64,000 nucleotides of DNA from Symsagittifera roscoffensis. Taxonomy: Eukaryota > Xenacoelomorpha > Acoela > Convolutidae. Below the pieces are notes generated by a model that was not told the origin of the DNA, did no database searches, and was given only the letters and a program-made list of their open reading frames with translations. The translations under genes were made by a program, and so were the position numbers. The stretch covers positions 94,835,845-94,899,844 of the forward strand of contig NC_087062.1 of the NCBI RefSeq assembly GCF_963678635.1. The letters are read 5' to 3'. Positions 22,888 to 34,736 of this stretch are shown piece after piece. Every line of letters starts with the position of its first letter. Position 1 is the stretch's first letter.

Positions 22888-23660
22888 TTGCTGAGGTCAC
22901 CCCGGGGTAACCCGGGGTCAATCTTCCACATTCAGGTATATAATTCCGAAGGGGTCCTACCTACCAAGTTTCATCCATATCCCGTTAATACTTCCCAAGT
23001 TATCCCATTTCTAAGGTCCATTATCACATTTCCCGGGGAAAGGCTATTTACACCGGAAGGAGTTGCCGGAGGGGTTTTACTTACAAGGGGTCTTTTTTTG
23101 GGGATGAGTTGTAGTATCTGGCGCTGCCATAAAATCAATATGCCCTCGCTCATTATTTTGCGTAAATTGCCTACTTCCGGTCTAAGGGGTGATTTTCCAA
23201 AGTGCTAATAACTTCCGGTTCGGCCACTGGATTTGGTTCAAATTATAACACAAGATGTACTTCGTTGCTACCTGTGCTATCCCAAAATTTTAGCTCCCTG
23301 CGTTCAGTGGGGTCCGAGAAACGACTCCCGGAAGTCGGGGTGGGGTCTATTTGCATAGGGCATAAAACCGGAAGTGGGAGTCTGAGGGGTCTGGGTTTCT
23401 AAACTTAAGCTTCCCTCAACTAAATCTATAACATACTATTTTTTGGTTCCATTCCAACCGCTAGTTACCGAGTTCTGATAGGGCCATTTGCACTTCCGGG
23501 AACCGTTATCACTTGGCGCCGGGGGGGGGGGGGGGGTCCGAGGGTTATGGATTTTTGCATACCCGGGTCAAATCATCTCTAGTATCCGTCCTATGAGTTT
23601 CATAAACCTAGCCACTGTAGTTCCCATTTGGGTAGGGGGGGTATTGGTCCCCCGATTTTA
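22888..23660 (+). repeat. CCGGAAGT-rich dispersed repeat, copy 1
   Basis: Homologous over about 750 bp to the reverse complement of 57690-58400. Shared phrases include ataaaatcratatgccctcgc and cccgggtcaaatcatctcta. It is GC-richer than its surroundings, with many CCGG and acttccgg/ccggaagt motifs, and contains a run of 16 G at 23521-23536. Short ORFs (22888-23208, 23488-23670) have partly similar counterparts in the other copy, but frames shift and I recognise no protein. It may be a mobile element or an LTR-like segment; the type is unknown. Confidence 0.7.
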
Positions 23661-23799
23661 TTTCACCTGAGTTTTCTGTCATAAGAGGGACTATATCTTT
23701 GAAGATTCAAACTTATTTTGGGTATGACTATTTGTTTACTTTTCTACTTATCGAATTGATTTATCAATACCGAGCTACGCACTACTCAATAACCTTCAC

Positions 23800-26500
23800 T
23801 ACACTGCATGCATTTCTCAAGGTAAACTCCCAGACGAAATATGAGTTTGTCGAAAAGTGTTAGGATCACCGATCCTAAAATATTTGAATGCTGTCAAAAG
23901 CGCTACAGAGAGTAACCAATTCGCACTACGTAAAGGTTTTTCTTCGGAACCTTGAAGATGACCTAATTTTATTTGAGTAATCGAAATCTCTGTTGCAAGT
24001 AAAAACGATCAAACTTAGACATTGCAGAAATGCTTTTAAGGCAAAACAATATAATTTCATTGATTTCCAACAGAAGAACAAATTACTGAGCCAGGAGAAA
24101 ACATCTGCCTAGGTTTTTTGAGTGGAAATTACTAAAGGAGATGAAAGTGGTTCTGTAGCAGCAAAAGTCGAAAAATCTTAGAAACAGCCACAAACTTAGC
24201 CCCGCCTCTGTTGTAGAGCTGACAAACTTTTTGATGACGAAGAAACAACAGATCAAGAAGGCACACCCGAACTATTTTACAAGAGCTAAAGATACCCGAG
24301 CTAAAGATACAAGAGTGCTCATTATTTCTGCAATCTAGCAGCTGCTTTCAAAGGCAAACAACACAATCCAGAGCAGCTCAATAGATATCTCAGGCGGCAC
24401 CAAAAAGTTGAACTAGAGCTGAAATTACTGAAATGAAGTCAAAATAAAGAACATCAAAATCAAGGAGGACGACGAAAAAAGCAGCTCAAAGCAGTGTGAA
24501 AGCTATAGGCAAAGGAAGAGTCAGCGCCACAAAAACAAGACTGATGTAAAATTAAATTGTTTCGCCTTGTAACTTGTGAGTTTTAAAACTTGAGCATGCA
24601 TTTAATTATTACAGTGTTTCTTCCTACTATATGGCTCAAAAAACGTTTGCAGAAAAACTAACTTAAGAAAATTGTGTAAGGCTAAGCAAAAATTTTAAGA
24701 ACTGTTCAAATATCTGTCCAGATCTGGAAATACTGGACGAAATAACTAAAAAAATATTAGGTAACACAGTACTGTTTGAAACCTTTTGGTCGCCGAAAAA
24801 AAATTTCATATCCAAGCATGCAAAAATTCTAGCTCAAACTTCTAGGGATTGAGAAAATTAGGGCTATTGAGAAAAGAAGAAGTACAAAGAGATGGCAGTG
24901 AAACCCCTTTTGCTGCTGCAGAAAAAATTAAAGAATTAATTGTGGGAATACTTTTTCCGTTTCGTGAAGAGTCGCGACGAGGCAACTTTAAAAAAAAACA
25001 GCTAATTCTCCTGGGAAAAAGAAATGATAAAAATCAGTTAGGTTGTGCAATAACATTGAACTTCATGATGGGTACATGAAATGCTGTCAATGGGTTCGAA
25101 GCATCTAATTAGAGACAAATGCAATAAACCGCACTTTTTGATTAAAATCGACAACTTTCTTCCATAAATGAGAAACGATACAGCATCCGGCGAACGAAGC
25201 TTTATTTGAAATTACCGCCACAGCAGAGCAAATTCTAAGAAAATTTTCCAAACTCCAAAAGTTTTAGCGGCTGAAAAAAAACTGGATACCATGGTTGGGG
25301 TGGATTTTTGCGGTTTGTTTTTGTGTGACGAGGAAAAATTTTTTTGGAGAACTCCTTTTGGAGTTCCTTCAAATATTGAGAAAAAGAATAATTTATGACC
25401 TTATACTAGAAACTGATGGCAATTTTACAAAAAACTACTTGCCTTCAACAAAAAAGGAGATAAACGATCATTTGTACTTCAAAAAGAAGTCAACAGTTGG
25501 GCAAACTGCATTATTGTACAATTTCGCAAAAAAGCACAAAGCGGAGTTAACCTTATGGCCAGTTCTATCACTTCCGGAGAGCTCGTGTGAGATTTTTGTG
25601 CAACACTTTTTGCAAGTATCGATGAAGCTATTATCAAAGTCCACACTAAAGATGGCAGAAAAACTTTTGAAATAAAAGCTCTGGATGTAAAATTGAATCT
25701 ATAGCATTAATTGTTGTGAAAAACTTATACCATAAGGTTTCACTAAAAAAAACTTTAGAAGTTGCCTTACAGAAGCTGTTTAGCCAGTAGATTTTTTCTG
25801 ATTTTCGAAAATCTTAAAAAAAAACTACTAAATATGGTGGTCAGCAAAGTACATTTCAAATATAATATTTCTTAGTGTATTTAAATAAATGTACTTTTGG
25901 TGGGCTTCGAAATTCTCCCAAAATTTTTTTTACTAAATATGGTGGTCAGCAAAGTACATTTCAAATATAATATTTCTTAGTGTATTTAAATAAATGTACT
26001 TTTGGTGGGCGCTTACCTTGCTTTTGGAAGTGTTTGAGTTGATGTATAGATCGAAAAGAGTTGAATGCGAGAGATGCTTAAACTGATACTTTTTTTAAAT
26101 GCGGTAAAACATCCGATGTTTTATAGGCGTCAACAACCGAGATAGTTTGGTTTTTCGTGTTGCCGTGCAGTGTAAAATGAGAGGGATACTCCATAGATGA
26201 AATTGTTCTTCGGGTATCTGAATGAAATGGTTAGAACCGTCAAAGATGAACCAAATCTTGTTTCTGAAGTCGCCACGTCTCTTTAATCAAATCTATAAAT
26301 CACTAAAGAGAAAAAAAACAGAACCTTGCCGTTCTTGGATTCGAACACAAGTGTATCGAAGACATACTGCAATTGGTAACAAAACCAAAAAATACCAGAA
26401 TTTTATTTATTTAAAGAAGCTGCACCCTTTCACTGTTATTCAAGGCACTGAATATAGATTTTGACATTTGTTTAAGTAGCAGCAGATGCCCTGTACAAAA
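23800..26500 (+). pseudogene. Scattered coding-like fragments, origin unknown
   Basis: In plus-strand frames I find blocks that read like protein but are split by stops and frameshifts: about 24225-24290 (acidic, DDEETTDQEGTPELF), 24330-24440, 24660-24840 (CPDLEILDEITKKILG), 24849-25079 (76 residues open), 25260-25395 (MVGVDFCGLFLCDEEKFFW), 25480-25740 (IDEAIIKVHTKDGRKTFEIK) and 26320-26400. The longest single frame is 25295-25675 (126 residues), but neighbouring frames look more protein-like in places, which indicates decay. I do not recognise the family. It could be an old transposon or a host pseudogene, or part of the fragments at 27340-29290. Confidence 0.35.
25826..26010. repeat. Exact 80-bp direct duplication with internal hairpin
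   Basis: An 80-bp stretch starting tactaaatatggtggtcag occurs at 25826-25905 and again, apparently without differences, at 25931-26010. Each copy folds on itself: aaagtacattt near its start pairs with aaatgtacttt near its end. It looks like a small foldback element duplicated in tandem. Confidence 0.8.
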
Positions 26501-27339
26501 ACACCTATTCAGGGTTAGGGCGAGCTAAAGTTCCAGGCTACAAAGTCTAAGCATTTTTAAGTAATTTTACACAAAGAAGTCACATTCTTTTTTGCTATTG
26601 TCAGCATTCTTTAATTTCCTGAAGTCAAGCGTTGTTCAAACTGCTTACGTTGGACAAATTGTTCGGCACTTAAAATAACCAATATTAAAACTTAGAAACA
26701 GAAGAAAACATACTCTTTATTGGGTCTCCACCTTCGGAAAAGCTGAATTGAGGGAAGTCGCGCAAAGGTTTGTCGAGAAATAATAGATATTTTTAGGAAC
26801 GAAACCAAAATTCTGACACTAGAGGCAAAACATCTTAGGAAAGAAAAGCTGGGCAACAACGCGTGCAATAAGTGTAGAAACAAAAAAATAAATTAACATC
26901 AGAAATCTTTAGACTGAGCCCAGTTTTGTTAAAAGTGGCTTTTCAAATAAATTTCAAATTAGTCCCCTACTGAACTAAAAAAAATTAACAGGATAAGTTA
27001 AGATCTCTTTGGTTGAATGTCAGCCTGCAAAAAATTTGAGCTTATTATTGGTGAAGCAGAAGCCTACATTTGCTATTGGATTCGCCTAAGTTTAAAAACG
27101 TGCGAAATTTAATTGATGCTTGCGCGGGAAAGATGTAAGCGAAAGTGATTATTGCATGGCTTATCCTATCTGAAAAGGTCAGGAAGATTCTTCAGGCATG
27201 CAAATTTGAATGCCATTAAAAAGCAAAGTATCATAACCACTCACGTTCCTTCTGTTTTAGAGCCACGGCACCTCAAGTGGACGGACCAGAAGCGGACCAA
27301 CGGTTTGATATGATACATGAGTTGTTGGTAGGCAGCTCA

Positions 27340-29290
27340 TAAGGGGCATCATGGTGGTTGACTCCCTAGCTTCAAGTAGACTAAGCGTGGGCTCGGTGTG
27401 TAACCCTGGAACGGCGGCGGCCGAGGCAGAAGATTCCATAGTTGACAATAATAGAAATTCATTTAATGATGAATTTTTTTCAACCAATAGCTTTTGAAGT
27501 TCAGGGTACGCTGAGCCCAGCACTGAGATATTTCAAATTCAGTAAGATTTCGAGAATTTTAACCCAGAAATCCAGGACAAGTAGTTTTCTTAATCACAGA
27601 CTCTCTCTCTCGCAATACAGGCTGCGAACACTGGAAGTGTACTGGTCTCTAATAACGATGAAACTGGTTTCGAAAATTTTTTTATTGAACCAAAGGAACA
27701 AAAGCGTTGAAGTCCTATTATTAAAAAAGCGATCGGCGTGGAAGTGTTTGGCCAATTAAAAGTTTTTGGTGCAAAATCGATTGATTTTTTTGGTATAAAT
27801 GAGACAGATTTTTCATTTTGGTACAATGAAAACACAGATGGCACAGCCGTATCCTCCTATCAGGCCAATCTTGATTTTCTTCAAACTCCGTGCAGTTTTT
27901 TCTCAATCATCTGACTCTTTTTACTTTTTTTCACGTTAAACTTTATTTTTCCATAATTTATAAAATTGTTTTTGAGTGGTTAAAAGGATGAAGGACTAGT
28001 GTAAAAACTTCAGTTAAATTTATATTTTTTGACTTTTCAAGTACATTAAAGAATTAACTATTTCTCTTGGAGAACCTCCGAACACAGTTCAACAAGAAAC
28101 TGAAACAATTTGCCTCAACTCAACAAGCGTTGGATCGGCAACTTGGTGTCTGATCGGTAGAAATTGTGATCACTTGCGTATCTGTAGAAAAAAGTCCCTC
28201 GCAGGCTCAATTTCATAAAATGTTTAGAAAAGATAAATCCGTAACAGCAATTTTTTATGGAGTTTTTTTATAAGAAAGAAGGAACCGCGATGAAGAGAAG
28301 CAACTGATTTATAGTAAATTCAAGCGCGGGTTAGTCCGGCTTCTTTAATCCGCGTGATGATTTAGATTGCCAAAAAAAGCAAAACTAAAAATCGTTTTGA
28401 TACGCTGTTCGGACATGTAGACGAAAAAAACGAAAGTTCTAAAAACGAAAAAAATTAGTCCCTACATTTTCTAAAGCCACCAAAATTAGAATCAAATGTT
28501 TTCAAGTTTGTTCCTCTCAGTCCAGTAAAATGATAAAGATGTGATTTGAGTCAACTTGAATTCTACAAACCGGTTCCAGAAGTTCCTCTCTCTTACTAGG
28601 TCATCTACTGTTAGTACATCCAAAGCTGCACCGATTGGTTCAGAATCAGCTTACATCCAGAAGAGAACGGAGATGATCGCTCAAACCTATCAGGTAGTAA
28701 TAAAAAAACAAAAGTGAATATAGCTGAAACAAAGACATTAGATAGCACAGATCTCGCTCTAAAGGATGTCAATGCCTCAAAGTCTGGAAAAGTGGGAACT
28801 ACAACTCATGTTTTTGGAGGATTCTCGACAAAGTTTACTTTCGGCCGAAATCTTGATAGCAGGGCCACAACAATGTCGGCTGAGAATGAATTGTCACAAA
28901 ACAAGAAGGATGAAGCTGAGATTGCTAGTAAAGCACTTGGTGACTGTGTAAAGCCTCCACCAATAATGTTGTTTGGAGAAAAAAAAGGGCACAGTGGCTC
29001 TGAAGACAGCTCAAAAGTCGTAAATCGAAGTCAATGCAAAACCGGAGAAGAAAATGAGCTCACCGTTTTCAAACGAACGCCAAAATTTTTCAGTATGACT
29101 CAGAGGGCGTGATGCGTATTAATCCTACATTTCAACTGATATTAAATTGCACATTTTTTGCCAGCCAAAAAAAATGAAAAAGCATCTGAGAGGGCTATCA
29201 AGCTGAGCTCACTGACCTAATATCGGAGTGGGCTGACTCGCTTTATACAATCAATCAAAAGCAATCCTCAGATTCTCGACAGCTTATATA
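27340..29290 (+). pseudogene. Decayed coding region rich in FG motifs (nucleoporin-like?)
   Basis: Plus-strand blocks in related frames: 27350-27494; 27630-27911 (in-frame TGA near 27695); 28377-28525 with one TAG; 28690-29112 (132 residues open); 29193-29290 (ELTDLISEWADSLYTINQK). Phe-Gly pairs recur: VFGQ, VFGAK, FFGIN, LFGHV, VFGGF, FTFGRN, MLFGEK, seven in roughly 300 readable residues, set in Ser/Lys/Asn-rich sequence. FG spacing of this kind is typical of nucleoporins, but I see no folded domain to confirm it. Alternatives are a multi-exon gene whose introns I cannot place, or chance in AT-rich DNA. Confidence 0.35.
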
Positions 29291-30329
29291 GTCTATCGCA
29301 TATGCGAGCTGCTCTACAAAAAGACAAAGAATGTTCACAAAATGATGACGGAGATACAATGAATTAAACAATTTATAGTTCTGGGTTTGCTTAATTCTGA
29401 AAACAGAGTTGTATATGTATTTCAGGTTGACTATATTTGGAATAGGTTGCTACAAATATAGTGCAATTTAAATAAGTTCTGTGGTCAAGTTTTTTTGCAG
29501 TTCTCACATTGAAATTATTTTTTTCCGAAATATTCTCTCAATATGATTTTTAAAAATAAACTTAGTTATGCTTGGCTTTAGCAAGCTTCATCTAATCCGA
29601 ATATAATCTTTCTTAATGAAAGCAACTTGTTTAGCAGAATGATTGAATCATTTGATGGCTTGATTTATTACCCTTGCGATATGCAAGGGTTTTGCAATAT
29701 AGGGTATTAGACATTTTTCCGGTAAATAATTTTGTCCACAGCACTCATACGGACTCGTTTTTTGGAACAAACTTAACGTGTTTTTTTTTCAGGAAAAGGT
29801 TTAAAATGCTCTAATAACTACAAATGTGCCTTCATATATATTGATGCATTTATGAATGCAGATAGGGATAAATGCACTTTTTGAGTTCAATTGAAATTCA
29901 TCAGCTGAAAGTTACGTAAATTGCACAATTGCACTCTCCAAATATGAATGTGGAAATGGTGCAAAAAAAACGTGAACGATTGCTAGTTTCGAAAATGGAA
30001 TAAATTTTTTAGATTACCAGCGAAATGAAAGTTTTACCTGTTGATCCATTTTTCTAAATTGGGTTAAAATTATCAAAAAGCGTCAATCAAAAATTGTTCT
30101 GGAAGTTTAAGGAACTTAAAGAGCCTCTATGTTTTTAAATGAAATTCAAAAGCTGAGATTTTTTCATTAAAGTGTTTTTTTAAACATTTTTACTTGCATT
30201 CATTACTCTTTCTCAATCTTCGTCTGGCTATGTTTGCATGTTAGCATGTTAAACATCTGTCCTATTCTTTTTATATTTGTGGTCATGTTACCAACTTTTG
30301 ATAAGTTTTAAATAAAAATGAGCTGTCAA
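29291..30329. other. No recognisable gene
   Basis: AT-rich spacer with only short ORFs and A/T runs. Nothing supportable. Confidence 0.5.
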
Positions 30330-30935
30330 GAGCATCATCAACATAGTAACAGTTTGATTTGATTTTTTTTGTTATTTTGATAACAGCACCATTTTTCAAC
30401 AGTAAAAATCAATTCTAAAATTTTGAATTAAAAACGTTTTTATGAAAAATTGACACATCATCCTAAAACTTCATAAATTTTCAGCAAGCATCAGTTCCAT
30501 TTCAATCAATAAAACAAATTTGCTGTTCGAAGAAAAACGCAGAGTGATCATTGGGACAAGAACGACCGTTGATCAAAATCTTGACCGTTGCCTTCAATTA
30601 ACACCAAAGTTTTATTAATAAATATAAATAAGCTAAATATAAATATAAGTTAAGACCTCCATCAACATAGTAAAAACTTTGATTTGAATTTTTAATATTT
30701 TGATAAAAGCACCATTTGTCAACAGAAAAAACCAATTCTAAAACTTTTGAATTTAAAAATTGTTTACGAAAAGTAGACAGTTCATCCTGACGTTTTCATT
30801 CAATTTTAGTAAGCATCAGTTCCATAACGATCCATGAAACAAATTTGGAAAAAAAGCAGAGTGATTGTTGGGATAAGAATGGAGCTTGCCAACTGAGCTT
30901 CCATCATCTTGATGCTATGCTCACAATGGGCCTTT
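30330..30935 (-). pseudogene. Two relics of the secreted-protein gene's 3' end
   Basis: Two related stretches (about 30330-30600 and 30650-30935, period about 325 bp) share the phrases catcaacatagtaa, aagcatcagttcca and gcagagtgat. On the minus strand each ends with sequence like the C-terminal tail of the gene at 31835-32671: the relics read VLVPMITL and SILIPTITLLFF where the gene reads TLVPMITLLLL, and the second also retains an MEAQLA stretch like the gene's MEAALA. They are too short and diverged to encode anything and mark former tandem duplicates of that gene. Confidence 0.65.
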
Positions 30936-31726
30936 AGACCAGGGTAGCCTAGCTGTTTTCCAATCATCCTTTGATTTTATTAAAGGCGCCGTTAGTGCTT
31001 TGAGAGCTTGGAAAATAATTTTGCTCGACTAAAAAAAGAGCTGAAAATTTTGGATTTTTGGGTTTGGAAACCCTAGCCACTTCAAAACTTCTAGATCCAC
31101 CCTATTTTTTCTACATCAAAACTAATATATAAACTAATTTAAATAATCAAAACCATCTGCAAATTTTGTATATTGGTGGTTTCCTTAATTCGCTTTTTTC
31201 AAACGGACGAATAATCTAATGTAAATAATGATTTACTGGGATAGCTTTCTGAAAATTTGCTTGTATGGCAGTGCAACCAACTAAACATGTTTTGAAATTT
31301 TTTGGAAGCAATTTCAGCTCAGGAAATTAAACTTAGCAGGTCGTGGAAAGCAAAATAAGATGGCTTTTTTCCACAAACTGAAAGGTCGAACCTCTTGAAT
31401 CACAAATATTTCAGAAACGAATTTCATTGAAACATACTTAATTGACAGCACGTCCTAGCAAGCAAGGTTTCAGACAAGTAGAATGACACAGTGGAGACTA
31501 CTCTTTCCTCAATTTTTACATGATTTGAGTGTAAATTTTCCAATCAACAAAACACATTTTTTTTGGTTTTAAATTGTACAAATTTCCTAATGAATTTTAA
31601 AAATATTGAATAATCGCCAAAGTAATCTCAACTCAAAAACTTAATCAGGAGAAAGCTATAATGATTTTCATTAGAGTATTTACTCAACCAATTGTGCGAA
31701 AAACCATAGGCGAATAAAATATGCTA
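30936..31726. other. No recognisable gene
   Basis: AT-rich sequence downstream of the secreted-protein gene. No ORF or repeat that I can support. Confidence 0.5.
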
Positions 31727-31732
31727 TTTATT
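31727..31732 (-). promoter_or_regulatory. Candidate polyadenylation signal AATAAA
   Basis: On the minus strand AATAAA lies about 103 nt downstream of the TAG stop of the 278-residue gene. Position and sequence suit a poly(A) signal, though such hexamers are common in AT-rich DNA. Confidence 0.4.
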
Positions 31733-31834
31733 ATGTGAATTGATTTTAATTTTCGTGTAGGAGTCCGCTTTGAAAAAGACGCATCAATCAAAAACCTCCA
31801 AAATACTTTTTGATAGCATGTAGCAAAAAATCTA

Positions 31835-32671
31835 CTAGAAGACTCTCGAAGCGGTGGGAAGAAGAAGCAGAGTGATCATTGGGACGAGAGTGAAAGCGTG
31901 GGACTGCTTGGCGGCCAGCGCTGCTTCCATCGCCTTGACATAATCGATGTTGCGCTCAGGGTTCTCGATGCCGATCAGGGTAGCATTACCATCATTCAGT
32001 ACCTTGAAGTCCTTGTCCTCCACAACCTCAATTTTAGTCACGTGGTCTCCCCCCGTGTTCAAGTCGGAGAAGCTGATGTTGCAGCTGACGGGGAACTTAT
32101 AGTAGTAGAGTCCGTTCTCGATCTTGGTCTCGACAAAAGTCATGACTGTCTTGTTTCCAGCGTCAGGACACAGCTCCTTCGAAGGATCTCGGTCTGGCTG
32201 CTTCTTGATTTGCGCCTTCACTTTCTCAAGCAACTCGTTTTGCAACTTTTCCGCCTCTTTTCCTTCTTTTGTATTCTCACTTTCGTAGCCGCCGGCGTCC
32301 ATGATGCCAAATAGTTTCAGAGACTTCTGAAACTCCAAAACATTTCCGTCGTGCTTGCCAGTTTTCTTGATCTTCAAGTGCTGGTAACCCCTGACTCCAC
32401 TAGTTCTGCAATAAAAGGACAGAATATGCAGGTCCGGATCCTTTGAACTCTGAAACCATCTCTCAAACATGGCATCGCGTTTATCACACTTATCTCCCGG
32501 TAGGTTGGAGCTAAGGTAGGATGAAAGCACGTTTCTAAAGAGAATCGCCATGTCCGGCATCTGCTTAGGGAGAGTGTAATATGGACCCCACTCATTAGGG
32601 GGTGTCTTTTTCTCCACACAGAACACAACTGCAGACGTCAGAACAATCAACCGTATGCTGGTACTGATCAT
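31835..32671 (-). CDS. Secreted, probably GPI-anchored, glycoprotein of unknown function
   Basis: A single open frame of 278 residues starting at ATG 32671. Residues 1-18 (ISTSIRLIVLTSAVVFC) form a typical signal peptide. The C-terminus (about 258-278, FTLVPMITLLLLPTASRVF) is hydrophobic, as in GPI-anchor signals, after a small-residue stretch. Four cysteines remain outside the leader (62, 88, 168, 197) and could form two disulphides. N-glycosylation sequons occur at N173, N198 and N229. A Lys/Glu-rich helical stretch lies at about 135-165. I do not recognise the family. The coding sequence is clearly GC-richer than its flanks and uncluttered by stops, which argues for a living gene. A putative splice acceptor sits just upstream and decayed tail copies lie downstream. 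It may be the last exon of a longer gene, but the leader suggests a complete protein. Confidence 0.8.
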   Translation of the reverse strand: MISTSIRLIVLTSAVVFCVEKKTPPNEWGPYYTLPKQMPDMAILFRNVLSSYLSSNLPGDKCDKRDAMFERWFQSSKDPDLHILSFYCRTSGVRGYQHLKIKKTGKHDGNVLEFQKSLKLFGIMDAGGYESENTKEGKEAEKLQNELLEKVKAQIKKQPDRDPSKELCPDAGNKTVMTFVETKIENGLYYYKFPVSCNISFSDLNTGGDHVTKIEVVEDKDFKVLNDGNATLIGIENPERNIDYVKAMEAALAAKQSHAFTLVPMITLLLLPTASRVF

Positions 32672-32698
32672 TCCGGCGATCTGTTTTTTTCTTCAAAG

Positions 32699-32714
32699 CT
32701 GAAACATTGTTTTA
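32699..32714 (-). promoter_or_regulatory. Possible 3' splice (or trans-splice) acceptor upstream of the ATG
   Basis: On the minus strand the sequence aacaatgtttcag ends 27 nt upstream of the start codon, a good 3' splice-site match (T-rich then CAG). It could end a 5' UTR intron or accept a spliced leader. No donor can be assigned. Confidence 0.35.
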
Positions 32715-33689
32715 TCAAAAATCAGAATGGACAGTAAAAATATGAAATCTAAGAAATCTAGAAAAACTGAACTGTAATAACTGTTTGAACGTTGTGGCTT
32801 TAAAAATGATTAATTTTACTCATCTGTGTTCTGGTTTTCGTTGTTGGGTTAACAATTGCTCTTTGAGAAGTTTTGCTCTTTGAGTAGTTTTTTCGGAACA
32901 TAGTTCAGGTGACCATATGCGAACGATTTGGCGAAAAGGTATGGATGTAAGCCAAGCCATTATGTAAGTTTTTTTCATAAAAAATAACTAAATCTTTGAT
33001 AAGTTTTTAGACAGATGTTGACTGAAAAATTGTCATTTCATTTATTAAATTGCTAAAAATTGAGCTAAATTTTATTTTGTATCTGATTAATTTTTTGTAT
33101 TCTGTTTGTACCAAAAAAGGTAAGGTGTGTAAGGAGTACATCCTTACTTTTCCAAAAAAGACCATTAAGTCTAAAATTTTAAACAGCTTCTAATGTCTAT
33201 GGGACGTTTTGGCACATAAAACATCTCTCTGACTTTTGCTAAGTAGCTGATCAAGTTCATTGCGGTTTCCTTATGGTTTTATTTAATTGAACAGTTTTTT
33301 TATCATATATCAAAACTTCAACCATGAATCTAGTAGTTGAAAAAAAAAGGAAAAAAACGGAAGAAATCTTTGCTCTTTCTTTGCTTGAAAACAAAAAATT
33401 GCACCTTCTTTGTCCCGTGACTTCATAATTCGCGGTTTTTTCCAAAAAAAAACTCTCACATTTTTTTGTTAGTTTTTTTCATAATTTCCAATTTTTTCTG
33501 CCCATTTTCGTTCAATAGCTTATTTAACCTGATTTCTGAGTCCTTTTAGATGAAATATTATTTAGGACAGTCTACGGAAAGTCGGACTATTCTAGTTTTG
33601 GATGATTATAAGAGTAGTCAAACCAAAAAAGAACAGAAGGAAAAAAATCAAATTATTTGGAGTCATTTTGAACACAAACAAATTGTACA
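32715..33689. other. No recognisable gene
   Basis: AT-rich upstream region of the secreted-protein gene, presumably including its promoter. I cannot point to a TATA box or other element with confidence. Confidence 0.45.
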
Positions 33690-34071
33690 AAAACGCCATA
33701 TGAAGTACAAAAGAATAAATATCGCTCCTTGTAACAAATCAATTATGGCAAATAAGCTTCTTTAAACCAGTTTGAAACGATTTCTAAGACAGATTAAATG
33801 TCCGCTTACGCGTTAATAGCGCTAAATATATCGCGCGTTAATTGTCCCAAATTGGCCAAAATGGCCAAATTTTTAAACCCCCATAACTTAACGAAAAATG
33901 ATCACAGGTGAAATATCTTTTTCCCTTTTAAGCTCAAGACAAAAATACTATTTGAATGATAAAAAAAAAATTCCAAAAAAATGGTTACATAAAAAGTCGA
34001 AATTTGTCTGAAGAAAAAAAACCCACCCCAAGCACAAATATTCCGTTACTTTCGTATCTAAAGTCGGAACA
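33690..34071 (+). mobile_element. Helentron-like element, right part (copy b)
   Basis: Starts inside the family sequence (cgccatatgaagtac) and ends with the usual aagtcggaaca. The left end with its hairpin is missing. The right hairpin carries one change (ctttcgtatctaaag). Confidence 0.8.
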
Positions 34072-34161
34072 ATTATGTAATTTTTGGCCTGTTAATTTCA
34101 AAGATTTGCTTGCGGTGCAGAAAAACTTGTTCAAATTTCCATAGGGGAACCAAATTGTATT

Positions 34162-34693
34162 TGTTCCGACTTTCGATACGAAAGTAACGGAATATTTGTG
34201 CTAGGGGTGGGTTTTTTTTCTTCAGACAAATTTCGACTTTTTAACCAGCCATTTTTTACGGAATTTTTTAAAATCATTCGAAAGCTATTGTTGTCCTGAG
34301 CTCAAATTTGAAAAGACATTTCACCTTTGATCATTTTTCGTAAAGTTTTGAGGGTTTAAAGATTGCCATTTTGGCCAATTTGGGACAATTAACGCGCGGT
34401 ATGTTTCGCGCTATTAACGCGTAAGCGGAGAGTTAATCCGACTTAGAAATCGTACCAAATTGGTTGAAAGAAGCTTATTTGCCATAATTGATTTGTTACA
34501 AGGAGCGAAAACTTTATTTTTGTACTTTATATGGCGTGTGGGGTGATGATTTTCATAAAAAAATTCAAATTTTAGAAACAAAAATTTTCTTTTTTGTTTT
34601 ATTACATTAAATTTTTTAATGTTATTACTGCTCCATAAACCTTAAAAGGCAGTCGGAACATTCAGGGCTTCGCCCTGATACGAGCAGTCTTGT
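34162..34693 (-). mobile_element. Helentron-like element, full length, reverse (copy c)
   Basis: 532 bp from tgttccgactttcg to gcagtcttgt, with both hairpins perfect. It faces copy d across a 43-bp spacer, forming a roughly 1.08-kb inverted repeat (34162-35245). Confidence 0.85.
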
Positions 34694-34736
34694 TGCACTT
34701 TGCATCTGAAATTTTCTCAATCATTGCCTAATTGTA

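Noticed and set aside
25088-25100. ggttcgaagc as a possible tRNA T-arm
   Set aside because: No matching acceptor, D-arm or anticodon stem around it.
31898-32314. 138-residue plus-strand ORF
   Set aside because: Antisense shadow of the secreted-protein gene, caused by its GC-rich codon use.
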